Part shown: in pieces, positions 42,168-50,749 of the stretch | How positions within the stretch are numbered: position 1 is the stretch's first letter | Layout: the number at the start of each line of letters is the position of its first letter | Assembly (NCBI RefSeq): GCF_006980705.1 | Contig: NZ_SBHO01000004.1 | Location: 62,001-126,000 of the forward strand | From: Tepidiphilus olei | GTDB lineage: Bacteria > Pseudomonadota > Gammaproteobacteria > Burkholderiales > Rhodocyclaceae | Direction: 5' to 3' | Length of the DNA: 64,000 nt | Translations under genes and position numbers: made by a program | The notes under the pieces: model-generated | Databases searched by the model: none | What the model saw: only the letters and a program-made list of their open reading frames with translations | What the model was told of the DNA's origin: nothing

Positions 42168-43367
42168 ATGATGCAAGGTTTTGCATACTATACGGGGCCA
42201 TCTGCTGGCCGACAAGCGGCCTACGACTTCGACTCCGCCCCCGACCGCACCCTCGTCCCCGGTGAGAAATGGGAGCGCTATGCGGGCCGTGACGTCATCC
42301 CCATGTGGGTGGCCGACATGGATTTCGCCGTCGCCCCCGAGATCCGCCAAGCCCTGGCGCAGCGGCTGGAACACCCGGTCTATGGCTACACCGACCCTTG
42401 GCCTTCGCTCGTGGAGGTTGTGTGTGCCGGGATCGAGCGGGATCATGGCTGGGCGATCGACCCCGCCTGGCTCGTGTGGCTGCCGGGGGTGATCCCGGGG
42501 TTCCACTTCGGCTGCGCCATCGCGCCGGGCGAGACCATCGTCACGCACACCCCGGTCTATCCCCCTTTTCTCGCCGCGCCGGCCAACGTCGGCAAGCGCC
42601 TGCGCGCGGTCGATCTGGTATGCGTCAAGGGGCGCTGGGTGCACGACGAGGCGGCGATGGCGGCGGCTTTCGCCCCGGGCGACGTCGGCGCCTTGCTTCT
42701 CTGCCACCCGCACAACCCCACGGGGCGGCTGTGGGACGACAAAGAATTGGCCTGGCTGGCGGAACTCGCGCTCGCCCACGACGCGATCCTGGTGAGCGAC
42801 GACATCCACGCCGGGCTGGTACTCACGCGCGAGCGGCGCCATCGCCCCATCGCCACGCTGGCCCCCGAGGTGGCCGCGCGCACGGTCACCCTTTTCGCCC
42901 CTTCCAAGACCTGGAACGTTCCGGCGCTGCAATGCGCCTTCGCCGTGATTCCGGGCGAGGCGCTGCGTGCGCGTTACCGCCGGGCGCTGCGCGGGCGCAT
43001 TCCCTCTTCGCCCAATCTCTTTGGACTGGTCGCCGCCGAGGCGGCCTATCGCGATGGTTGGGCCTGGCGCGAGGCGCTCCTCGAGTACGTGCGCGGCAAC
43101 GTGGCGCTTGCCCTGGAATCGGTCCGGGCGCTGGATTTGCCGGTGGCCGAGCCGGAGGCGACCTATCTCTTGTGGATCGACGTGCGCAGCCTGGGGCTCG
43201 AGGATGCGGCGGCGCACTTCGAGGCGCATGGCCTGGGGCTTTCCGATGGCGCGGCCTTTGGCGCCCCCGGATTCGTGCGCATGAATCTCGGCTGCCCGCG
43301 CTCGCGCCTCGCCGAGGGGCTGCGGCGCTTTGCCCGGGCGGTCGAGGCCGCGCGCCGACGGCCATGA
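42168..43367 (+). CDS. PatB/MalY-type PLP-dependent C-S lyase
   Basis: The product has 399 residues from ATG 42168 (or 42171). IPMWVADMDF near the N-terminus is the hallmark of the MalY/PatB cystathionine beta-lyase group. PHNPTGR, SDDIHAGL and APSKTWN (the PLP lysine) complete the fold-type I site. The enzymes split cystathionine or cysteine conjugates to a thiol, pyruvate and ammonia. The stop overlaps the first permease gene (ATGA), so the lyase and a branched-chain-type ABC importer form one operon. This suggests that the importer brings in the lyase substrate. Confidence 0.88.
   Translation: MMQGFAYYTGPSAGRQAAYDFDSAPDRTLVPGEKWERYAGRDVIPMWVADMDFAVAPEIRQALAQRLEHPVYGYTDPWPSLVEVVCAGIERDHGWAIDPAWLVWLPGVIPGFHFGCAIAPGETIVTHTPVYPPFLAAPANVGKRLRAVDLVCVKGRWVHDEAAMAAAFAPGDVGALLLCHPHNPTGRLWDDKELAWLAELALAHDAILVSDDIHAGLVLTRERRHRPIATLAPEVAARTVTLFAPSKTWNVPALQCAFAVIPGEALRARYRRALRGRIPSSPNLFGLVAAEAAYRDGWAWREALLEYVRGNVALALESVRALDLPVAEPEATYLLWIDVRSLGLEDAAAHFEAHGLGLSDGAAFGAPGFVRMNLGCPRSRLAEGLRRFARAVEAARRRP
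42171..42186. promoter_or_regulatory. Inverted repeat at the divergent exporter/C-S lyase starts
   Basis: ATGCAA-GGTT-TTGCAT is a perfect 6-bp inverted repeat with a 4-nt centre. It covers the predicted transcription start of the exporter gene and the second possible start codon of the lyase gene, so a bound repressor could block the exporter. Confidence 0.45.
42187..42215 (-). promoter_or_regulatory. Sigma70-type promoter of the exporter gene, inside the lyase coding sequence
   Basis: On the minus strand TTGTCG (42210-42215) and TATAGT (42187-42192) are separated by 17 nt. The predicted start near 42180 falls in the inverted repeat at 42171-42186. Confidence 0.5.
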
Positions 43368-44209
43368 GCCTTGCACCGGAGGTCGTGCTCGGCGGCGCCG
43401 CTCAAGGCTGCCTCTACGGCCTGACGGCGCTCTCCCTCGTCTTCCTCTACCGCGCCACCGGCGTGCTCTCCTTCATGCAAGGCGAGGCGATGGCCGCCGG
43501 CGCCTATGTGGCGGTGGGGCTCGCGGCGATGGGCGCGCCGCTCGCGCTCGCCGCCGTCGGCGCGATCGCTGCCGGTCAGGTCTTCGGAACGCTGGCGGCG
43601 CGCTTCGCCCTCGAACCGGTGCGCACACGTGCCCCCTGGGTGGCGACGCTCACCACCTTCGGCCTGGCGCTCGCACTGCGCGGCGTACTCCTGAGCCTGC
43701 CGGCCGCCACGCAGGGCTGGTATCGCTTCGACTGGGTGGGCGAGGGGCGCTGGCTGGGGCTGGCGGCGCGCCAATGGGCGGTGATGCTCGCCGCCGCCGG
43801 CGTGGCCGCGGCCTTTGCCCTGCTACTGCGGGGCACCACCTGGGGGCGGCGCGTGCGCGCGAGCGCCGAGGATGCCGTAACCGCCGAACGGCTCGGCATC
43901 GACGTCGCCCGGCTGCGACGGCAAGCCTGGGGCGTGGGCACGGCGCTCGCCGTGGCGGCGGGGCTTGCCGCCGCCCCGATCACCTTCGTGCATCCCGATC
44001 TGGGCAGCCTCGCGCTCAACGCCTTCCCCGCCGCCGTCCTGGGGGGCATGAAACCGGGCCCCACGGTGCTCGCCGCGGGCGTAGGGCTCGGCGTGCTCGA
44101 GGCGATCGCCGCCTGGCAACTTCCGCCCGGCGGCAAGGAGCTCTTGCTGCAGCTCGTGCTCATCGCCGCCTTGCTCGCCCTGCCGCGGGAGCGCGCGGCG
44201 GCGCCATGA
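43364..44209 (+). CDS. Branched-chain amino acid-type ABC permease (LivH family)
   Basis: The product has 281 residues, mostly hydrophobic, with about eight membrane segments. The start LYGLTALSLVFLYRATGVLSFMQG and the later LGIDVARLRRQAWG loop, the cytoplasmic coupling segment, fit LivH. The ATG overlaps the lyase stop and its own stop overlaps the next gene (ATGA both times). Confidence 0.88.
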   Translation: MSLAPEVVLGGAAQGCLYGLTALSLVFLYRATGVLSFMQGEAMAAGAYVAVGLAAMGAPLALAAVGAIAAGQVFGTLAARFALEPVRTRAPWVATLTTFGLALALRGVLLSLPAATQGWYRFDWVGEGRWLGLAARQWAVMLAAAGVAAAFALLLRGTTWGRRVRASAEDAVTAERLGIDVARLRRQAWGVGTALAVAAGLAAAPITFVHPDLGSLALNAFPAAVLGGMKPGPTVLAAGVGLGVLEAIAAWQLPPGGKELLLQLVLIAALLALPRERAAAP

Positions 44210-45123
44210 GCCGTTTTCTTCCGCCTCCGCGCCGGCGCGGGCTGCTGCTCGCGGCCCTCCTCGTGCTCGCCGTGGGTACGCTCGGATCGAGCGGCGGGGC
44301 GCGCTATTTCGCCCATCTGCTCGCCCTCGCGGCCGCCATGGCCACGGCCGCCCTGGGGCTCGCCCTGGTCCACGGGCGCGCCGGCCAGGTCTGTCTCGGT
44401 CAAGGGGCAGCGATGGCCGCCGGCGCCTACACCTGGGCCGCCCTCGCCCCTCGGTCGCTGCCGCTCGCGCTCGTGGCCGCCGCCGCGGCCGGGACGTTGG
44501 CCGGGGCCGCCATGGCGCTGCCGGCGCGCCGTCTCTCGGGCCTGCCGCTCGCGCTCGCGAGCATGGCTTGCGCCGTCATCGCCGAAGTGCTGGCGATGCG
44601 TGCCGTCGCCTTCACCGGCGGCACCGCCGGCCGTTTCGTCGCCCCGCCGTCGCTGAGCGCCTTCGACGAGGCGAGCGCCGCGCTCGCCTTCGCCACGCTC
44701 TGTCTCGGCCTGGCCGTGCTGCTGCTCTATCGGCTCGATCGCGCAACGCTCGGGCGCGCCTGGCGCGCGCTCGCCCAGGCGCCGGAGGCGGCGCTCGCCC
44801 TCGGCTTGGACGTGGGCGGTCTGCGCCGGCTCGCCTTCGTCGCCGCCGGCCTGTGCGGCGGCCTGGGCGGGGCGGCCTACGCGCAGACGCTGGGTTTCAT
44901 CAGCCCGGAACAGTTTGGCCTACCCCTCTCCTTCGAACTCCTCGTCATCGCCTTCCTCGGCGGCCTGCGCCGTCCAGCCGGGATCGTGCTGGCGAGCCTC
45001 GCCTTCGTCGCCCTGCCCGAACTCGCCGATCGCCTGCGCCCGCTCGTCGGCGAACTCGGCGGCTGGAACCCTCTGGTGTTGGGACTGGCCGTCGTCTTCG
45101 TCACAGTTTTCCGTAAAATGTAG
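44206..45123 (+). CDS. Branched-chain amino acid-type ABC permease (LivM family)
   Basis: The product has 305 residues, strongly Ala/Leu-rich, with about eight to ten membrane segments. ALVHGRAGQVCLGQGAAMAAG matches the LivM loop, and ALGLDVGGLRRLAFV is the coupling segment. It pairs with the LivH-like protein just upstream through a 4-bp overlap. Confidence 0.88.
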   Translation: MSRFLPPPRRRGLLLAALLVLAVGTLGSSGGARYFAHLLALAAAMATAALGLALVHGRAGQVCLGQGAAMAAGAYTWAALAPRSLPLALVAAAAAGTLAGAAMALPARRLSGLPLALASMACAVIAEVLAMRAVAFTGGTAGRFVAPPSLSAFDEASAALAFATLCLGLAVLLLYRLDRATLGRAWRALAQAPEAALALGLDVGGLRRLAFVAAGLCGGLGGAAYAQTLGFISPEQFGLPLSFELLVIAFLGGLRRPAGIVLASLAFVALPELADRLRPLVGELGGWNPLVLGLAVVFVTVFRKM

Positions 45124-45160
45124 TAAAATCGACGACGTTCAAAGAAATTTGGCGAAGATC

Positions 45161-46330
45161 ATGCGCATCCTTGTCCTTGTCACCGCGCTCCTTGCCTTGG
45201 TCACGACCCCGGTTCGCGCCGAACGGGTGCTCACCGTCGGGGCGCTGCTCGATCTCTCGGGGCCGGCGGCGCTCCTGGGTGTGCCGGTGAAAAACGGCAT
45301 GGAGATGCGTTTCGCCGAAGCGAACGCACGCGGCGAACTGCCGGGAATCACGCTGAAACTGCTGGCCGAGGACACCGGCTACGATCCCAAGCGGGCCATC
45401 CTCGCGGCGCGCAAGCTCATCGAGCGTGACGGCGCGATCGCCTTTCTCTCGAACCTGGGCACGCCGGTGGTGCTGGCGACGATGCCCGAGATCCTGCGCC
45501 GCGAGCGGCTGCATCTCTTCCCCTTCTCGCCGCACGAAGCCACCTACGCGCCGCTGCACCCCCTGAAATTCCAGATCTACGCGCCCTATCGCAGCTACAT
45601 GGACCCCACCGTGCGCGCCGTGTTGCGCCGTCACCCCCAGGTGCGGCGCGTGTGCACGCTGGTGCAGGACGACGAATTCGGCGAGGAAGTGAGCGCGGGC
45701 GTGCGCGCCGGGCTCGAGCGCACGGGGCTTCCCCTCACCCGGGAAGCGCGGCACGCGCGCGGCGCCACCGACTTCACCGGCCAGATCGCCCGCTTGCGCG
45801 AGGCCAGCTGCGAACTCGTGGCACTGGGCACGCTGGTGCGCGAAACCGTCGCCATCCTGCGCACCGCCGACGAGATGGGCTGGAAGCCGCTCTTCCTCAC
45901 CTCGGCCTCGGCCTATTCGGATCAGACGCACACCCTGGGCGGGGCCGCCGTCGAGGGGCTCTACGGGGTCACCAACCCCATCCGCATCCCCTATCGCGAG
46001 GGCGCCTCGCCCGAGCTGCTCGCCTGGCTCGACGCCTACCGCGACCGCTACGGCATGGAAGCCAACGTCTGGTCGGCCATGGGCTACGTCGCCGCCGAAC
46101 TCCTGGTACGCGCCATCGCCACGGCGACCGAACCCACGCCGGTGGCGATCGCCCAAGCGCTCGAACGGCTCGATTATCCCGGAGACCTATTCGGCAGCCC
46201 GCGCTACCGCTTCTCGCCCACCGAGCATCTCGGTCAGCGCACCGGGGGCGAGCTCACCCGCATCGAGCAAGGACGCTGGGTATCGCTGGAGCGCCTGGAC
46301 GAACCCGCTAGGGAGACACTGAAGAAATGA
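45161..46330 (+). CDS. ABC transporter periplasmic amino-acid-type binding protein (LivK family)
   Basis: The product has 389 residues. A signal peptide covers about 1-20 (MRILVLVTALLALVTTPVRA). The mature start VGALLDLSGPAALLG and the later FAEANARGELPGITLKLL fit Leu/Ile/Val-type receptors. The start 37 bp after the LivM-like gene keeps it in the operon. No LivG or LivF ATPase follows; transcription meets the convergent serC. The ligand may be a sulfur amino acid or conjugate, given the C-S lyase at the head of the operon. Confidence 0.85.
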   Translation: MRILVLVTALLALVTTPVRAERVLTVGALLDLSGPAALLGVPVKNGMEMRFAEANARGELPGITLKLLAEDTGYDPKRAILAARKLIERDGAIAFLSNLGTPVVLATMPEILRRERLHLFPFSPHEATYAPLHPLKFQIYAPYRSYMDPTVRAVLRRHPQVRRVCTLVQDDEFGEEVSAGVRAGLERTGLPLTREARHARGATDFTGQIARLREASCELVALGTLVRETVAILRTADEMGWKPLFLTSASAYSDQTHTLGGAAVEGLYGVTNPIRIPYREGASPELLAWLDAYRDRYGMEANVWSAMGYVAAELLVRAIATATEPTPVAIAQALERLDYPGDLFGSPRYRFSPTEHLGQRTGGELTRIEQGRWVSLERLDEPARETLKK

Positions 46331-46457
46331 GCGAGCGGGATGAAGCGCAAGGCACACGGAGCGCAGCGACCGAGACATATCGAGTGGATAGGCGAGGGAG
46401 CGGGCACCGCGCAACGCAGCGATTCGCCCGCGCAGCCAAGTATTCAGTGTCTCCCTA
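46309..46457. repeat. 149-bp element bounded by perfect 14-bp inverted repeats
   Basis: TAGGGAGACACTGA (46309-46322) and TCAGTGTCTCCCTA (46444-46457) are exact reverse complements. The arms contain the end of the binding-protein gene and the serC stop codon. The interior shows further imperfect pairing next to the arms (GCGAGCGGGATGAAGCGC against GCGATTCGCCCGCGCAGC). It resembles a REP- or MITE-like unit placed between convergent genes, and could also act as a bidirectional terminator. Confidence 0.55.
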
Positions 46458-47552
46458 ATGGCGCCGCCGGAACGTCTCCATGAAATCGGCGAGCGCCTCG
46501 ACCGCCTCCCGCGTCACCGCGTTGTAGAGCGAGGCGCGGATGCCGCCCAGCGCACGATGTCCGGCCAGCCCCGAAAAACCCGCCCGCTTCGCCTCGTCGA
46601 GAAAAGCCGCGCGCAGCGCTTCGCTCGGCAGGTCGAAGACCACGTTCATGAGCGAACGATCCTCGCGCCGCGCCCGCGGACGGTAGAAGCCGTCGCTTGC
46701 ATCGAGCACGCCGTAGAGCCGCTCGGCCTTGGCGCGGTTGATCGCCGCCATCGCCTCGAGCCCGCCGATCTCGTCCATGAGCCAGCGCAGCACCAGCAGC
46801 ACGGCATAGATGGCAAACACCGGCGGCGTGTTGAGGATCGAATGCGCTTGCGCCTGCGCGCGGTAGTCCAGCATGGCCGGCAAGCCCTCCGGCGCGCGCT
46901 CCAGCACCGCCTCGCGCACCAGCACCACCGTCACCCCCGCCGGGCCGAGATTCTTCTGCGCATGGGCATAGATGAGCGCGTAGCGCCCGGCATCGAACGG
47001 ACGCGAAAGAAAATCCGACGACATGTCGGCCACCCGCGGCACCTCCTCGAGCCCCACCAGGCGGTGGAACTGCAACCCCTCCACCGTCTCGTTGGTCACC
47101 ACGTGCAGATAGGGCGCGCGCGGATCGAAGACGAGTTCGTCGTCGTCCGGCAGCCGACGAAACCCCTCCGCCTCGCCGCTCCACACCACCCGCACCGGCG
47201 CGACCTTCCTCGCCTCGGCGATCGCCTTGCCGCTCCAATACCCCGTGTGCAGATACTCGGCCGGCACGTCGGCGCCCCGCGCGAGCGCGAGCGGCACCAT
47301 GGCAAACTGCAGCGTGCCGCCGCCCTGCAGCAGCAGGACATGAAAATCCGGCGGCAGCGCGAGCAACGCCTCGAGGCGCGCCTCCACTTCCGCCACCACC
47401 GCCGCGAACCAATCTGAACGATGGCTGATGCCCAGCACCGACAGCCCCACCTCCGGCACGGCGATCATCGCCTCCTTGAGCTGCAGCAGCACCGTTTCGG
47501 GCAACGCCCCCGGCCCGCCGGAGAAATTGCGCGCATTCGCCGACAGCGTCAT
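46455..47552 (-). CDS. serC: Phosphoserine aminotransferase
   Basis: The product has 365 residues with NFSGGPGALPETVL at the start, the PLP lysine in YAHAQKNLGPAG (near residue 195) and the late GGIRASLYNAV. It makes 3-phosphoserine for serine synthesis and the analogous step of pyridoxal-phosphate synthesis; pdxH lies 11 kb away. The ATG overlaps the stop of the ATP-grasp gene (ATGA). Confidence 0.95.
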   Translation of the reverse strand: MTLSANARNFSGGPGALPETVLLQLKEAMIAVPEVGLSVLGISHRSDWFAAVVAEVEARLEALLALPPDFHVLLLQGGGTLQFAMVPLALARGADVPAEYLHTGYWSGKAIAEARKVAPVRVVWSGEAEGFRRLPDDDELVFDPRAPYLHVVTNETVEGLQFHRLVGLEEVPRVADMSSDFLSRPFDAGRYALIYAHAQKNLGPAGVTVVLVREAVLERAPEGLPAMLDYRAQAQAHSILNTPPVFAIYAVLLVLRWLMDEIGGLEAMAAINRAKAERLYGVLDASDGFYRPRARREDRSLMNVVFDLPSEALRAAFLDEAKRAGFSGLAGHRALGGIRASLYNAVTREAVEALADFMETFRRRH

Positions 47553-48736
47553 GCCCTCTCCTCCAGCCGGCCGCGCACCCAAGCAACAAACGCTTCGCGC
47601 AGCGGTGCGATCCCCTCGCGCCGGTAGGCGAATTCCGCCCCCGGCTCCATCGCGTGCGCCACCATCGCCGGATCGGCCTCGAAGATCAGCAACCGCCCGT
47701 CGGCCGTCTCGGCCAGATCCACGCAGCAATAATCGAGCCCCAGCCGTTCGGAGAGCGCCGAGAACGCCGGCGCGTGCCGGTGGGCGAATTCGGCAAACGT
47801 GCGAAAGAACGCCGCCTCCTGCGCCCGCTTGGCGGCATCGCCGTACATGCCGGCATTGACGTAATGCACCATCCAGTGCTCCGACACCGCCAGGTGCACC
47901 GGAAAAACCCGTCCTCCGACCAAAGCCACGCGAATCTTGCGAAAGCGCCCGTCCGGCCCGGCATAATCGACGTAGCGCGTGAGAAAGAACTCCTCCTCCG
48001 GCTGCGCCGCCAGATAGGCGGCAAGCGCCTTGCCCGTATCGATGCGCGCCAGACCATGCCCGCCCTGCGAATCGGGCGGACGCAGCAGAAAAGGCGGCGC
48101 CTCCAGCCCTTGCGGCCAAGCTCCGGCCGCGGCCGCCTCCAAAATCGCGCGCGGCACGCGCCGGGTGGGCGGCATGAGCACGCCGGGTGCGTCCGCGAGC
48201 AGACGGCTGAGCCGCGCGCGCTCCGTGCGCACGATCGCCGCCGGCGGATTGATCACCGGACGCGGCCAGGCGGCGAGCCGCTCCTGCAGCGCCGCGAGCA
48301 CCGGCAGCGCCGCCTCGCTCACCCCCATCGTCAGCATCAGCGCATCGTGCTCGGGCAGAGCCTCGGCCAATGGCGCCGAGGGATCGACGAAATGCACCAG
48401 CAACTGCAGTCCCTGCCCCTCGAGCAGGCAGTCGAGCGGCGTATTCGCCGACAGCGGGCCCGGCATCGCCAGCAGCAGCAGCCGCGGCGCCGACCCGCCC
48501 GGCCCTGGCAGGGCATAAGTACGGGCGCGCGCGAGCGCCTCGCGCTGGGCCGCGAGCGCAGTCGTCGTCTGCCCCAGACACAAGAGCGCCGTGGCGAGGT
48601 TCATCCACGCCGCCGCCGTATCCTCCCGCCCGGCCCGATCGAGCCACTGCCGGGCGAGCGCCGCCAGATCGCCGTCCCCCAGGCTCGCGCGCAGAAAAGG
48701 GGCCAGGCCGAGATAGCCTGATTGGGGTTCAGGCAC
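47549..48736 (-). CDS. ATP-grasp (RimK-like) protein with N-terminal TPR-like region
   Basis: The product has 395 residues from GTG 48736, which overlaps the ogt stop region by 8 bp. The first ~65 residues are TPR-like (AWMNLATALLCLGQTTTALA). The rest resembles ATP-grasp ligases: a Rossmann-like part (LLLLAMPGPLSANTPLD), the lid FLLRPPDSQGGHGL, and the Mg-binding end DLAETADGRLLIFEADP. The substrate is unknown; relatives make amide bonds between amino acids or peptides. It is coupled at both ends, to ogt and to serC. Confidence 0.75.
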   Translation of the reverse strand: MPEPQSGYLGLAPFLRASLGDGDLAALARQWLDRAGREDTAAAWMNLATALLCLGQTTTALAAQREALARARTYALPGPGGSAPRLLLLAMPGPLSANTPLDCLLEGQGLQLLVHFVDPSAPLAEALPEHDALMLTMGVSEAALPVLAALQERLAAWPRPVINPPAAIVRTERARLSRLLADAPGVLMPPTRRVPRAILEAAAAGAWPQGLEAPPFLLRPPDSQGGHGLARIDTGKALAAYLAAQPEEEFFLTRYVDYAGPDGRFRKIRVALVGGRVFPVHLAVSEHWMVHYVNAGMYGDAAKRAQEAAFFRTFAEFAHRHAPAFSALSERLGLDYCCVDLAETADGRLLIFEADPAMVAHAMEPGAEFAYRREGIAPLREAFVAWVRGRLEERA

Positions 48737-49283
48737 TCTTCTCCTCCCACTCGAGCATCGCTCGCTTGCGCGCGAGCCCCCACCGAAACCCCCGCAGGCT
48801 GCCACGGGCATCGAGCACGCGATGGCAAGGGATGAGCCAGGCCACGGGATTGGCCCCCAGCGCCTGCCCCACGGCGCGCGCCAGCTGCGGCCGCCCCAGC
48901 CGCTCGGCCAGCATCCCGTAAGAGAGGGGTTGCCCCGCCTCGGTCTGCCGCAGCGCACGCCAGATCAACCCGCGAAAAGGCGTGCCCTCCACCACCACCG
49001 GCAGGTCCCGCGCGAGAAAGCGCGCCTCCAGCGCCGCGCCTTCATCCGCGGCAAGCGGCGCCCACACGCTCCACGGCCAGCGCGCGCACCACGCCTCCCA
49101 CCGCGCCTGCGGCGCCTCGCCCTCTTCCAGAAACTCGGCGCGACACACCCCTTCCGGCGTGAGCGCGAGCAGGAGCGCGCCGAACGGCGAGCCGATCAAC
49201 CCATAGCGAATAGGCACACCGGCATGGCGCTGCCGGAACGCCGCGGGGGAAAGGCAGAGAAACGCCGGATCGGATGCGTTCAT
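48729..49283 (-). CDS. ogt: Methylated-DNA--protein-cysteine methyltransferase
   Basis: The product has 184 residues. The alkyl-accepting Cys is in WLIPCHRVLDARGSLRGF, with the Arg-finger helix upstream (LAERLGRPQLARAVGQAL). It removes O6-alkyl groups from guanine in a suicidal reaction. The N-terminal domain is short. The start ATG overlaps the stop of a 44-codon antitoxin-like frame (ATGA), suggesting coupling. Confidence 0.93.
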   Translation of the reverse strand: MNASDPAFLCLSPAAFRQRHAGVPIRYGLIGSPFGALLLALTPEGVCRAEFLEEGEAPQARWEAWCARWPWSVWAPLAADEGAALEARFLARDLPVVVEGTPFRGLIWRALRQTEAGQPLSYGMLAERLGRPQLARAVGQALGANPVAWLIPCHRVLDARGSLRGFRWGLARKRAMLEWEEKSA

Positions 49284-49414
49284 CGAGTGTTCCTTGGAAT
49301 GGACTCAGTGGCGATAGACCGCATCGCGCTATTTCCCAAATACCCAAGCGTAGGCCCTGTGGCTCGCGCGAGCTCGTCGAGTCTGCTTTTTTCCGGCAGA
49401 CGGATGGCGAACAT
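49280..49414 (-). pseudogene. Truncated ribbon-helix-helix antitoxin-like frame
   Basis: The frame has 44 codons with an AAAGGA site upstream. The first ~20 residues (MFAIRLPEKSRLDELARATG) match the start of RelB/DUF6290-type ribbon-helix-helix antitoxins. The following sequence leaves the family pattern. It overlaps ogt as ATGA, so it may still be translated as a leader. No toxin frame is adjacent. Confidence 0.5.
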
Positions 49415-49475
49415 GATCGGTTCCTTTGCTTGTGCAATACATATAGCACGAGGAACGCAATCCTACCGCCGCGCG

Positions 49476-50681
49476 TTATGGTTTTTCCTTTCCTCTGAAC
49501 AGACGCGCGACGTCCTCGTCGTGGTCGTCGATGCGCTCCGAGACCTCGAATTTACCTTTGGCCACGCCGAGGCGACGCATGTTCCCCTTGGCGTGTTCGA
49601 TCGGAACATCCACCGCCTGCGCTAGCAGCCGCCGCAGCGGTTGCGGCACGCCCAGCGCCAGCGCCTCGTGCGGCGTGAGGCAACGCGCCTCTTCTCCCCA
49701 TGCCGCGGCAGGTTCCGCTGCCCGCAGGGTTTCAGGCAGGTAGCGCGTCACCGTGATGTTGAGGGTGAAATGCGTCAGCCGATGGGTGAGCCGCGCGATC
49801 TCCCCGGCGGCGCGCCAGCGGCCCGGCGGCGCCTCGTCCGCTGGCGGCAGGCACCACAAACCGCCCCAAATGCCCTGCGGCGCGCGGCGCACGAGCCAGA
49901 CCGCGCCGTCCTCCTCGTACCAGCCCCAACGCAAGTCCTGCTCCGGCACCGGCGCGCGTGCCCGTTTTCTCGGCAGCTGCGCCGCGATGCCCAAACGGTG
50001 CGCGGCGCAGAGTTCGGCCACCGGGCACAGGTCGCACCGCGGCCGCGTCCGGGTGCACACCAGCGCCCCCAGGTCCATCATGCCCTGGGTGTAGGCAGGC
50101 ATGTCGTCGGGGTCGCGCGGCAGCAGGGCATGGGCCGCATCCCACAGACGGCGCGCCGTGGCCGCCGCGCGCGGATCTTCTTCCACGGCGAAGAGGCGGC
50201 ACAGCACGCGCTGCACGTTGCCATCGAGGATCGGCACCCGCTCGCGCTGCACGAACGCCGCGATCGCCGCCGCCGTCGAGCGCCCCACGCCCGGCAACTG
50301 GGCCCATTCCTGCGCCCCCTGAGGGCAGGTGCCCGGCCAGCGCGCCACCCACAGACGGGCGGCCGCGTGCAGGTGGCGCGCGCGGGCGTAGTAGCCGAGC
50401 CCGCTCCACAGCGCCAGCACCTCGTCGAGCGGCGCCACCGCCAAGGCCTCCACCGAGGGGAAACGCGTCACGAAGCGGGCGAAATACGGTAGCACCGTCC
50501 GCACTTGCGTCTGCTGCAGCATCACTTCGGAGAGCCACACCCGGTAGGGGTCATCGCCCTGCCAGGGCAAGTCGTGCCGGCCACAGCGCCGCTGCCAGTC
50601 GACCAGGCGGGCGGCGAACGTCGCGGCAAGGCCGTCGGTGTGGGAATTTTCAGGAAGGAAAGGAATCTCTTGGCCAGTCAT
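49476..50681 (-). CDS. mutY: A/G-specific adenine glycosylase with odd C-terminal tail
   Basis: The product has 401 residues from ATG 50681; ATG 50714 is an alternative. The catalytic core has LPWQGDDPYRVWLSEVMLQQTQ with the active Glu, the helix-hairpin-helix LPGVGRSTAAAI and the Asp region ILDGNVQRVLCR. The iron-sulfur cluster CTRTRPRCDLCPVAELC is complete. A C-terminal NUDIX-like domain recognises 8-oxoguanine. MutY proper seems to end at about LRRLLAQA. The last ~40 residues (including MRRLGVAKGKFEVSERID) look like the tail of a Phd/YefM-type antitoxin. Confidence 0.92.
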   Translation of the reverse strand: MTGQEIPFLPENSHTDGLAATFAARLVDWQRRCGRHDLPWQGDDPYRVWLSEVMLQQTQVRTVLPYFARFVTRFPSVEALAVAPLDEVLALWSGLGYYARARHLHAAARLWVARWPGTCPQGAQEWAQLPGVGRSTAAAIAAFVQRERVPILDGNVQRVLCRLFAVEEDPRAAATARRLWDAAHALLPRDPDDMPAYTQGMMDLGALVCTRTRPRCDLCPVAELCAAHRLGIAAQLPRKRARAPVPEQDLRWGWYEEDGAVWLVRRAPQGIWGGLWCLPPADEAPPGRWRAAGEIARLTHRLTHFTLNITVTRYLPETLRAAEPAAAWGEEARCLTPHEALALGVPQPLRRLLAQAVDVPIEHAKGNMRRLGVAKGKFEVSERIDDHDEDVARLFRGKEKP

Positions 50682-50749
50682 CGTTTCTGCGATACATTCT
50701 CGTTTCGGCATCATGCACCCGGCACATGCCGGACAAGAGGTTCACCAAG

